From Verrucomicrobiales bacterium (GTDB lineage: Bacteria; Verrucomicrobiota; Verrucomicrobiia; Limisphaerales; UBA9464): 34,664 nt of DNA. The position numbers and the translations under genes are program-made. The notes below the pieces were generated by a model. That model was not told the origin of the DNA, searched no databases, and worked only from the letters and a program-made list of their open reading frames with translations. Below are positions 16,371 through 22,993 of the stretch, one piece after another (position 1 is the stretch's first letter; each line of letters begins with the position of its first letter). The stretch lies in contig JAIXUV010000054.1 of assembly GCA_027483345.1 (NCBI GenBank), forward strand, positions 1 through 34,664, read 5' to 3'.

Positions 16371-17447
16371 GTGATCCGCAACGTGATCTTCGACTGGTCC
16401 GGCACCCTGGTGGACGACCTGCCGGCGGTCTGGCACGCCTCGAACCACGCCTTCGAGCGTTCCGGTGTCGAGCCAATGACCCTGGACGCCTTCCGGACGG
16501 AGTTCCGCCTCCCGTTCCGTGGATTCTACGAGGAGCGCGTGCCCCATGTTCCGCTGCCCCAGTTGGAGACGTGGTTCCACGAACGCTTCCGTCAGGTTCA
16601 GGAGTCGGTGGTTCCCCTGCCCCATGCCGAGGACTTCCTCAGATACTGCAGAGAAAAGGGGCTCCGGACCTTCTTGCTGAGCGCGGTCCATCCCGAGCAT
16701 TTCGAGGTCCAGGACCGGGCCACGGGATTCGGGAGATACCTCGACCGTTCCTACCTCGGAGTCCACGACAAGATGGAACGGATCCGCCTTGTTCTGGAGG
16801 AAAACGGACTCGACCCGGCCGAGACGGTGTTCATCGGCGACATGCAGCACGACATCGAGACCGCCCGCCACGGAGGCATCCGGTCGGTGGCGGTGCTCAC
16901 CGGCTACAACAGCCTCGGACAGCTTCGGGAGAGCCGTCCCGACCTGATCGTGGAGAACCTCGGGGAACTCCGCCGCCACCTCGACGAGTCCGGGCTCCGA
17001 CTGGGGGCGGTCGCGACACGGCCGCGTCATCCGATCCCCACCGTGGGAGCCCTCGTCCTCGACATGGAGGGACGGATGCTGATGGTGCGGACCGCGAAGT
17101 GGTCCGGGCTTTGGGGGATCCCGGGCGGGAAGATCGAATGGGGTGAACCCTCGGAGGCCGCGTTGCGACGGGAGTTGCTCGAGGAGACCGCGCTGGAGGT
17201 CCGCGACATCCGTTTCGTGATGGTGCAGGACGCCGTGCGACCGCCGGAGTTCTACCGTGACGCCCATTTCCTGCTGCTCAACTACACCTGCGTCGCACTT
17301 CCCGGACAGCAGGTGCGCCTCAATTCCGAGGCACAGGAATTCCGTTGGCTCACCCGGAGCGAGGCCGACGCGTTGCCTCTCAACACACCCACCCGGCTGC
17401 TGCTCGCCGCCATCGACCACCAGAATGGACATCATCCGCATCGTTGA
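16371..17447 (+). CDS. HAD phosphatase fused to Nudix hydrolase
   Basis: This 358-residue protein joins two hydrolase domains. Residues 1-205 are a haloacid dehalogenase (HAD) phosphatase of the phosphoglycolate phosphatase type. It has Asp8 in FDWSGTLVDD (the second Asp of DxD is Ser10), Ser104 in LLSAV, Lys134 in HDKMER, and Asp157/Asp161 in GDMQHD. Residues about 222-350 are a Nudix domain with box GGKIEWGEPSEAALRRELL and Glu271/Glu272. Such a fusion could hydrolyse a nucleotide diphosphate and then the resulting phosphate ester. Its overlap of 23 bases with folB suggests a link to pterin or folate synthesis, where a Nudix pyrophosphatase and a phosphatase step precede dihydroneopterin aldolase. 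The substrate remains unproven. GTG start; no Shine-Dalgarno. Confidence 0.9.
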   Translation: MIRNVIFDWSGTLVDDLPAVWHASNHAFERSGVEPMTLDAFRTEFRLPFRGFYEERVPHVPLPQLETWFHERFRQVQESVVPLPHAEDFLRYCREKGLRTFLLSAVHPEHFEVQDRATGFGRYLDRSYLGVHDKMERIRLVLEENGLDPAETVFIGDMQHDIETARHGGIRSVAVLTGYNSLGQLRESRPDLIVENLGELRRHLDESGLRLGAVATRPRHPIPTVGALVLDMEGRMLMVRTAKWSGLWGIPGGKIEWGEPSEAALRRELLEETALEVRDIRFVMVQDAVRPPEFYRDAHFLLLNYTCVALPGQQVRLNSEAQEFRWLTRSEADALPLNTPTRLLLAAIDHQNGHHPHR

Positions 17448-17772
17448 CCTCGAGGTCACCTACCACGTCGGCGTGCCCGACTCCGAACGTGCCAACGCCC
17501 AGCGCCTCCTGATCTCGGTGGACCTCTGGCACGACTTCGGCCCCGCGGCGGACGGCGACGACCTGTCCCGTACGATCGACTACTACGCGGTGAGCCGGCG
17601 TATCCTGGCCTTCGGCGATGGCCGCTCGTGGAAGCTGATCGAGAGGCTGGCCTGCGACCTGGCGTCGATGGTCCTGACGGACTTCAACCCACGAAAGGTC
17701 CGGGTGGAGGTGAAGAAGTTCATCCTGCCGGAGGCCCGCCATGTCTCGGTGGAGGTCGTCCGACCGAGCTAG
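17425..17772 (+). CDS. folB: Dihydroneopterin aldolase
   Basis: The 115-residue product matches FolB. It has GVPDSERANAQRLLISVDL with the conserved Glu21, then TIDYYAVSRRI, the WKLIERLACDLA helix with Glu73, and VRVEVKK ending in the catalytic Lys98. It converts dihydroneopterin to 6-hydroxymethyl-dihydropterin in folate synthesis. The ATG at 17425 lies inside the end of the HAD-Nudix gene (23-base overlap, different frame), so translation is probably coupled. No other folate gene is visible in the window. Confidence 0.92.
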   Translation: MDIIRIVDLEVTYHVGVPDSERANAQRLLISVDLWHDFGPAADGDDLSRTIDYYAVSRRILAFGDGRSWKLIERLACDLASMVLTDFNPRKVRVEVKKFILPEARHVSVEVVRPS

Positions 17773-17852
17773 GTCTGCTCCATTCCAAGGGAACGGAGCC
17801 GGGACCAAACAGGGACGCCAAGTCGGTCGCCGGAGGGAACACCGGCGGGACA

Positions 17853-17881
17853 TTGCTTAGGCGGCGGCGCTTCCATAGGCT
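17853..17881 (+). promoter_or_regulatory. Probable promoter of the SurA-like gene
   Basis: TTGCTT and TAGGCT are separated by 17 bases; nine bases then lead to the ATG at 17891. The transcript would have almost no leader and no ribosome site is present. Confidence 0.62.
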
Positions 17882-17890
17882 GCGCGCCCC

Positions 17891-19090
17891 ATGAGGTTGT
17901 TGACGGTCCTGTTCATCCTGCTTGTCCCGACGGTCCTGGCGCAGTCCACGCCCGGAGCCGGAGGGCGTCCCGTGCCGAAGCTGGTCCTGACCAACTCGAT
18001 GGATGCGATCACCGGGGCGGGAGTCCCGACTGCGGGTCGGAAGTCGACCAACGCGTCTCCGGCGTCCCAGACCAACGTCCCATCCCCCGCTCCGACCACA
18101 GGGATCCCGCTCGTTCCGTCCGGGACGGTCCCGCCACCCGGAAAAGGGGCGCCCGAAGTGGAGACCGACAACATCTGGGCGTCTGGCGAGGGCGTGCGTG
18201 TCGCGGCCTCGGCGGTGAACGCCAAGGTCTCGCGGGGCATCGCGGAGGCGGCTGTGAACGGGAAGATCCTGACCGAGCGCGAAATCCACGACTTCCGGGC
18301 GCGCACGCTGAACACGATGGTCTTCGTCCAGCTCGTGTTGTCCCAGGCCAACGCGGCGGACACGAACCGCGCTCAGTTCGAGACCAAGAGCCGCATCGAA
18401 GGCATCATCAAGAACGCGCCGTCCGAGGAGGAGTTCTGGAAGGCCGTGAACGCGGCGGGCTATTCGCGCGAGGCGTTCCTCGCCGAGAAGTTCGAGGAGG
18501 CCTTGGTGGTGACCATCCTCGACCGGGAAGTGAAGTCGAAGGTGAAGATCCCCGACGCGGACGTCCGGCGCTACTACGAGGAGGAGCCGAACCGCTGGAA
18601 GAAGCCCGAGCAGGTGAAGGCGGCTCAGATCTTCTTCGCCACGATCACCCCAGACACCCACCTGCCCCTGCCCGCCGACGCGGTGGCGGCCAAGCGGAAG
18701 AAGGCGGATGAGACTTTGGCCCGGCTGAAGGCGGGCAGCGACTTCGCGGCGATCGCCCGGGAAGTGAGCGAGGACCCGGCATCGAAGGAACGTGGAGGCG
18801 AATATGTCATCCAACGGAAGCAGATGTTCGAGGAGTTCGACAAGGCGGCCTGGTCCATGAAGCCCGGGGAGATCAGCGACGTGGTGTCGACCCAGTTCGG
18901 CTTACACATCTTCAAGATGATCGAACCGGTGCCCGCGCGGGTGATCCCCTACGAGGAGGTCGAGGGCCAGATCCGCGAGATGCTCGTCCAACGCGAGATG
19001 GAGGTGAGGATCCCCGAGTACGGCGACCGCCTCAAGACGACGGCCGGCATCCGCATCTCCGCCTCGGCGCCCCGTCCGATGGCCTACTGA
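17891..19090 (+). CDS. SurA-like periplasmic peptidyl-prolyl isomerase
   Basis: The 399-residue product has a signal peptide ([18 protein letters not shown]) and a Pro/Thr/Gly-rich linker (about 20-100). A helical SurA N-like chaperone region follows (about 115-230: [15 protein letters not shown] and the [11 protein letters not shown] element). A parvulin domain lies at about 239-348, with VKAAQIFF, a [16 protein letters not shown] helix, [10 protein letters not shown] and [10 protein letters not shown]. Parvulins catalyse proline isomerisation; this one probably folds outer-membrane or secreted proteins in the periplasm. The order, with one parvulin domain only, is a short SurA type; PrsA-like is the alternative name. 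Confidence 0.9.
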   Translation: MRLLTVLFILLVPTVLAQSTPGAGGRPVPKLVLTNSMDAITGAGVPTAGRKSTNASPASQTNVPSPAPTTGIPLVPSGTVPPPGKGAPEVETDNIWASGEGVRVAASAVNAKVSRGIAEAAVNGKILTEREIHDFRARTLNTMVFVQLVLSQANAADTNRAQFETKSRIEGIIKNAPSEEEFWKAVNAAGYSREAFLAEKFEEALVVTILDREVKSKVKIPDADVRRYYEEEPNRWKKPEQVKAAQIFFATITPDTHLPLPADAVAAKRKKADETLARLKAGSDFAAIAREVSEDPASKERGGEYVIQRKQMFEEFDKAAWSMKPGEISDVVSTQFGLHIFKMIEPVPARVIPYEEVEGQIREMLVQREMEVRIPEYGDRLKTTAGIRISASAPRPMAY

Positions 19091-19108
19091 CGGGCCCGGA
19101 GGTCCGCA

Positions 19109-19138
19109 TTGCCCGACACTTCCTTCCCGACCTAGACT
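19109..19138 (+). promoter_or_regulatory. Probable promoter of the DAHP synthase gene
   Basis: TTGCCC and TAGACT are separated by 18 bases; 13 bases follow before the ATG at 19152. It lies directly after the stop of the SurA-like gene, so the synthase gene can be transcribed on its own. Confidence 0.58.
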
Positions 19139-19151
19139 GACCCTGAAAACC

Positions 19152-20225
19152 ATGCAAAAGACGAACGACCTGCGTGTCGTCTCCGCCCGTCGCCTCCTGG
19201 CGCCAAGCGAACTCAAGCACGCGCTTCCGATGGATGTGCGCGCCAACGAAACCGTCGTGACCGGGAGGCAGACCGTGCAGCGGATCCTCCACGGCGAGGA
19301 CCCGCGCCTGCTGGTCGTGGTCGGCCCGTGTTCGATCCACGATCCCGCCGCGGCCATGGAATACGCGCGGCAGCTTTCGGCCCTCGCGGCGGAGGTGTCC
19401 GACCAGCTCTTCCTGGTCATGCGGGTGTACTTCGAGAAGCCGCGGACCACGATCGGCTGGAAGGGCCTGATCAACGACCCGCATCTGGACGGCTCCTACG
19501 ACGTGGACACCGGCCTCCGCACCGGGCGTCGCCTGCTGCTGGCCGTGAACCAGCTCGGCCTCCCGGCGGCGACGGAGTTCCTGGATCCTGTGGTGCCCCA
19601 GTACCTGGCGGACCTGGTGAGCTGGGCCGCGATCGGGGCGCGGACGACCGAGAGCCAGACCCACCGCGAGATGGCCAGCGGGCTGTCGATGCCGGTCGGT
19701 TTCAAGAACGGGACCGACGGCTCGTTGCAGATCGCGGTCGACGCGATGCTCTCCGCGCGGCATCCGCACCATTTCCTGGGCATCGACCAGGAAGGGGCGA
19801 CCTGCGTGGTCCAGACGACCGGCAACGCCGACGGCCATGTGGTCCTGCGCGGCGGCCGTGCGCGCACGAACTTCGACGCCGCGTCCATCGCGGAAGCCGC
19901 CGCAAGCCTGCGCGCCGCCAAGCTCCCCCACGGCCTCATGGTGGACTGCAGCCATGCCAACTCCGGCAAGCAGCATGCCCGGCAGGAGGACGTCTGGATG
20001 AACCTGATCGCGCAACGCGCCGAAGGCTGTGAACCGCTGATCGGCGTGATGATCGAGAGCAACCTCCACGAGGGCGCCCAACCGCTCAAGGATCCGGGAT
20101 CCCTCCAGTACGGCGTGAGCATCACGGACGCCTGCCTCGGCTGGGAAGTCACCGAGAGGATGCTGCGGCATGGCGCGGACGTTCTGCGCCGCGCCCGCGC
20201 TGCGGCGCCAGCGACCGTGGCCTGA
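19152..20225 (+). CDS. aroG: 3-deoxy-7-phosphoheptulonate synthase (class I, AroG type)
   Basis: The 357-residue product is a class I-alpha DAHP synthase. It has GPCSIHDP with metal Cys60, [15 protein letters not shown] binding phosphoenolpyruvate, [16 protein letters not shown] with the metal His, MIESNLHEG with the metal Glu, and SITDACLGW with the metal Asp. It condenses phosphoenolpyruvate with erythrose 4-phosphate, the first step of the shikimate pathway. Length matches the feedback-regulated AroF/G/H enzymes. Which aromatic amino acid inhibits it cannot be read here with confidence. No other aro gene is adjacent. It has its own promoter-like sequence. Confidence 0.95.
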   Translation: MQKTNDLRVVSARRLLAPSELKHALPMDVRANETVVTGRQTVQRILHGEDPRLLVVVGPCSIHDPAAAMEYARQLSALAAEVSDQLFLVMRVYFEKPRTTIGWKGLINDPHLDGSYDVDTGLRTGRRLLLAVNQLGLPAATEFLDPVVPQYLADLVSWAAIGARTTESQTHREMASGLSMPVGFKNGTDGSLQIAVDAMLSARHPHHFLGIDQEGATCVVQTTGNADGHVVLRGGRARTNFDAASIAEAAASLRAAKLPHGLMVDCSHANSGKQHARQEDVWMNLIAQRAEGCEPLIGVMIESNLHEGAQPLKDPGSLQYGVSITDACLGWEVTERMLRHGADVLRRARAAAPATVA

Positions 20226-20238
20226 ATCTGCCTGCGCC

Positions 20239-20418
20239 GTGGACGCACCGACACCAGCCCTGCTGTTCGCCGCGGTGGTGGGCGTGATGGCGGTGGCGAT
20301 GGCAGCCTGGCTGGTCTGGAAGGTCACCCGGCTCGCCCTGAAGCTGTTCCTCGCGGCGGGAATCCTCCTCTTGCTCGCGGGAATGGCGGTACTCGCCTTC
20401 CTCGCGTCGCGTGCCTGA
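20239..20418 (+). CDS. Small membrane protein, unknown function
   Basis: A GTG at 20239, 13 bases after the aroG stop, opens a 59-residue frame. It encodes two hydrophobic segments (about 6-26 and 37-56) separated by a short basic hinge (KVTRLALK), so a two-helix membrane hairpin. A longer version from ATG 20170 would overlap aroG by 56 bases and begin with unlikely residues. It has no known family. Regular hydrophobic pattern and tight spacing support it as real; the GC-rich composition could also produce such a frame by chance. Confidence 0.5.
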   Translation: MDAPTPALLFAAVVGVMAVAMAAWLVWKVTRLALKLFLAAGILLLLAGMAVLAFLASRA

Positions 20419-20475
20419 CGTTGGACTTCGGATCCTGTTCCGGGACCGAATCCGTTCCGGCCGGGAAACCGGATC

Positions 20476-21762
20476 TCAGCCTCGTACCTGGCCGGTACCG
20501 AACCCCTGCCACTTGTAGGTGCAGAGTTCCTCCAGGCCCATCGGTCCCCGTGCGCCGATCTTGTCGGTGCTGATTCCGATCTCGGCACCCATGCCGTACT
20601 CGGCTCCGTCGGTGAACCGCGTCGATGCGTTCCAATACACCGCCGCCGAGTCGACCTCGTGGAGGAACCGTCCAGCCACCACCGTGTCCGCGGTCACGAT
20701 GGTGTCGCTGTGGGCCGAGCCATGCCGGTGGATGTGTGCGATCGCCTCGTCCACGTCGGCAACCACGCGCACGTTGAGGACGTAGTCGTTGTACTCCGTC
20801 GACCAGTCCTCCTCCGTGGCCTCGCGGGCCTCGACGGGACGGTTGCCGGCGCCGAAGCGGATTCCCGGCAGCGCTTCCGGATCCGCGTGGAAGGCGACCC
20901 CCTTGCCCAGCAGCCTCGAGGTGACGCAAGGCAGGAATCGGGCGGCCACCGCGCGGTCCACGAGCAGCGTCTCGGCGGCGTTGCAGGTGGAGGGACGCTG
21001 GCACTTGGCGTTGAAGACGATCTCCTCCGCCATGTCGAGGTCCGCGGCGGCGTGGACGTAGACGTGGCAGACGCCCTTGTAGTGCTTGATCACCGGCACC
21101 TTGCTGCAGGCGGTGACGGCGCGGATCAAGCCCTCGCCGCCACGTGGCATGCAGAGGTCGACGCAATCGGTCTGCGACAGGAGCGCGGGGATGGCTTCCC
21201 GGTCGCTGGTGGGGACGACGAGGATGGCGTCCTCGGGGAAACCGGGAACCGCGGCGCGCGCGGCGGCAACCAGGGTCGAGGCGATCAGCCGGTTGGAATT
21301 CAACGCCTCCTTGCCTCCGCGCAGGATGGTGGCGTTCCCGGTCTTCAGGCAGAGCGAGGCGGCGTCCGCGGTGACGTTGGGACGCGACTCGTAGATGATC
21401 ACCACCACACCGATGGGGACCGCGATCTTCCGGAGGCGGAGGCCGTTCGGACGGGTTCGTTCATCGAGGACACGGCCGACCGGGTCGGGAAGCGCGGCGA
21501 CTTCGCGCAATCCCTGGGCCATGGCGGCGATCCGGCGGTCATCCAGGGCCAGACGGTCCATCATGGCGTCGGTGAGCCCCAGCGAGCGGCCAACCTCGAG
21601 ATCGGCTTCATTGGCGGTCTTCAGAGCCGGGGCGGCGGCAAGGATGGCGTCCGCCATTGCGGACAAGGCACGATCCTTCTCCGCCGTGGAAAGGCGGGCC
21701 AATCCTCGCGAAGCCGCCTTCGAGCGGAGTGCCAGGTCCCGCATCTCTTCCTGAATCGACAT
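20476..21762 (-). CDS. proA: Gamma-glutamyl phosphate reductase
   Basis: The 428-residue product is ProA, an aldehyde-dehydrogenase-fold enzyme that reduces gamma-glutamyl phosphate to glutamate semialdehyde with NADPH in proline synthesis. Signatures include VVIIYESRPNVT, KTGNATILRGGKEA, CMPRGGEGLI, and the catalytic Cys260 in QRPSTCNAAETLL. The C-terminus has EYGMGAEIGISTDK and GPMGLEELCTYKW, as expected. Length is normal. The ATG at 21762 is preceded by TAGGCT and six bases, so the message may be leaderless. The partner gene proB is not in the window. Confidence 0.97.
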   Translation of the reverse strand: MSIQEEMRDLALRSKAASRGLARLSTAEKDRALSAMADAILAAAPALKTANEADLEVGRSLGLTDAMMDRLALDDRRIAAMAQGLREVAALPDPVGRVLDERTRPNGLRLRKIAVPIGVVVIIYESRPNVTADAASLCLKTGNATILRGGKEALNSNRLIASTLVAAARAAVPGFPEDAILVVPTSDREAIPALLSQTDCVDLCMPRGGEGLIRAVTACSKVPVIKHYKGVCHVYVHAAADLDMAEEIVFNAKCQRPSTCNAAETLLVDRAVAARFLPCVTSRLLGKGVAFHADPEALPGIRFGAGNRPVEAREATEEDWSTEYNDYVLNVRVVADVDEAIAHIHRHGSAHSDTIVTADTVVAGRFLHEVDSAAVYWNASTRFTDGAEYGMGAEIGISTDKIGARGPMGLEELCTYKWQGFGTGQVRG

Positions 21763-21768
21763 GGCGGG

Positions 21769-21796
21769 AGCCTAGGTGCGGAACCCCATCGCGGAA
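21769..21796 (-). promoter_or_regulatory. Probable promoter of proA (leaderless)
   Basis: The minus strand has TAGGCT six bases (CCCGCC) before the proA ATG, the same geometry as at the HAD-Nudix gene. A weak -35 candidate TTCCGC lies 16 bases upstream. The -10 is convincing by recurrence; the -35 is not. Confidence 0.5.
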
Positions 21797-21815
21797 GACG
21801 AAAAACCGTCCACCA

Positions 21816-21831
21816 CCAGCACCGATGCTGG
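21816..21831. repeat. Inverted repeat upstream of the sigma-54-like promoter
   Basis: CCAGCA and TGCTGG flank CCGA. The dyad lies 20 bases before the -24 element and could be an activator-binding site, although enhancers of sigma-54 promoters usually lie farther upstream. Confidence 0.35.
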
Positions 21832-21851
21832 AGGTCTCACGGAAATGCGAC

Positions 21852-21867
21852 TGGCACGCCTCTCGCT
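21852..21867 (+). promoter_or_regulatory. Sigma-54 (RpoN) type promoter
   Basis: TGGCACGCCTCTCGCT matches the RpoN consensus TGGCACG-N4-TTGCW at every fixed position except one (C for the second T of TTGC). The GG (-24) and GC (-12) pairs have the exact spacing. Predicted transcription starts near 21878 and runs into the structured stretch that ends at 22016. No protein gene follows on this strand before 22994. Confidence 0.5.
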
Positions 21868-21877
21868 ACAACTCTAA

Positions 21878-22016
21878 TCGGCAGTTGTGGATGGTCTGGC
21901 TTGTGCGCACGGAGTAGAAAATTGCGCTACTCAACCAACCTCCGTGCGTGCGGGATCAAAAACAGCCGCCGGTCCCTCCAAGGCGGTCGCAGTCGAGTGA
22001 TTGCGACCGCCTTTTT
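21878..22016 (+). ncRNA. Candidate structured small RNA
   Basis: This stretch has no gene on either strand but is bounded by a sigma-54-like promoter and an intrinsic terminator, both on the plus strand. It can form a 12-bp stem at 21903-21914 with 21940-21951 (two G-U pairs), enclosing an alternative inner hairpin GAGTAG/CTACTC at 21912-21917 and 21927-21932. CCGCC at 21966-21970 could pair with GGCGG at 21982-21986 and so compete with the terminator. A hairpin CTACAACT/AGTTGTGG at 21866-21890 straddles the predicted start. The start site is an estimate (about 12 bases after the -12 element). It resembles no family I can name. An 8-codon frame (21891-21917) ends in TAG inside it and may be coincidental. 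Confidence 0.5.
21980..22016 (+). terminator. Strong intrinsic terminator without an upstream gene
   Basis: A perfect 12-bp stem (AAGGCGGTCGCA with its complement) encloses a 10-base loop and is followed by TTT after the TT of the stem, giving CCTTTTT. The T-run is only on the plus strand. The nearest upstream gene on that strand ends at 20418, beyond the opposite-strand proA, so the terminator most likely serves an RNA gene. Confidence 0.85.
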
Positions 22017-22134
22017 CCGTTCAAAACGGGCTTCATTGAATTCCTAGGGTATTCCTCAGCCGCCACGCGAGCGCGACGTGACATTCGTCACGTGACACGC
22101 AGGAAGACTCCGCGCCGGAGGGCTGGGAAACCGA

Positions 22135-22845
22135 TCAAGCCGGACGGATCAGCAGTTCCTCGATGACGGCGCGCTTGGGCAAGGTCGCCGAGAACAGGAC
22201 GCAGGCGGCGATGTCCTCGGGCATCATCATGCGGGCCCTCGCGGTTGCGTCGGGAACAACAGGACGCTTGCTCAGCAGCGGGGTGTCGATGTCGCCGGGA
22301 AAGATCCCAATGGCCCGCACCCCGTTGGGGCGTTCCTCGGCATTGATCGCCTGGGTGAGGCCGGCGAGGCCGAACTTCGAGATCACGTAGCCGGGGCCGG
22401 CCTTGGGGGAAGCCTGCTTCCCGGCATCGGAGATAATGTTGACGATCGTGCCGGCGCGTCGTGCCCGCATCCCAGGTAGGAACGCCTGCACGCAATGGTA
22501 GGCGCCGTCGAGGTTGGCGCCGACCATCGAACGGTAGTCCTCCATGGTCAGCACCTCCAGCGACCGCTTGGGCACGTTCGTGCCGGCCGCGTTGACGAGC
22601 AGTTCCACGACGGGATGGGTTTCGAGGATCGTACGAGCGACCGTCTGGACCTGGACCCAGTCGGCGATGTCACAGGAGACGGCCTCGATCCGGCCGGCCG
22701 CGCTGCCCGCAAGGGAACGGGTTTCTTCAAGGGCCTCCTTCCGGCGTCCGAGGATCGTGACTGTCCAGCCGGCATCGACGAGGGCGAGCGCCGTGGCCCG
22801 CCCGACACCGGAACCGCCTCCGGTCACCACCGCATGTTGATTCAT
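22135..22845 (-). CDS. Short-chain dehydrogenase/reductase
   Basis: The 236-residue product is a classical SDR. It has TGGGSGVG at 8-15 binding the dinucleotide, GRRKE after strand 2 (suggesting NADP preference), NAAG at 85-88, and the catalytic Ser139, Tyr153 and Lys157 (GYVISKFG). It probably reduces or oxidises a small carbonyl or alcohol. IFPGDIDTPLL is the usual substrate-loop start. Substrate unknown. It starts at the ATG 22845, six bases after TAGCCT, and is divergent from the large sensor kinase. Confidence 0.93.
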   Translation of the reverse strand: MNQHAVVTGGGSGVGRATALALVDAGWTVTILGRRKEALEETRSLAGSAAGRIEAVSCDIADWVQVQTVARTILETHPVVELLVNAAGTNVPKRSLEVLTMEDYRSMVGANLDGAYHCVQAFLPGMRARRAGTIVNIISDAGKQASPKAGPGYVISKFGLAGLTQAINAEERPNGVRAIGIFPGDIDTPLLSKRPVVPDATARARMMMPEDIAACVLFSATLPKRAVIEELLIRPA

Positions 22846-22851
22846 CCGGGG

Positions 22852-22857
22852 AGGCTA
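22852..22857 (-). promoter_or_regulatory. Probable -10 box of the SDR gene
   Basis: TAGCCT lies six bases (CCCCGG) before the ATG, the same geometry as at proA and the HAD-Nudix gene. No -35 match is visible at the expected distance, so this rests on the shared position only. Confidence 0.4.
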
Positions 22858-22993
22858 TCCCGCGTAACCCGCCGGGGGCCAGCCGGACCTGATCCGGATG
22901 CGACCGACGGCAAGCCCGATCCAACTTGCGGGGACAGTTCAAGGTCGATGAGAGGACTGGCCTCGGAACCACGACGAAGCCATCCTGCTGACC

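Noticed and set aside
17776-17798. Hairpin after folB (GCTCC...GGAGC with inner TTCC/GGAA)
   Set aside because: Has one mismatch and no T-run, so it is not a convincing terminator.
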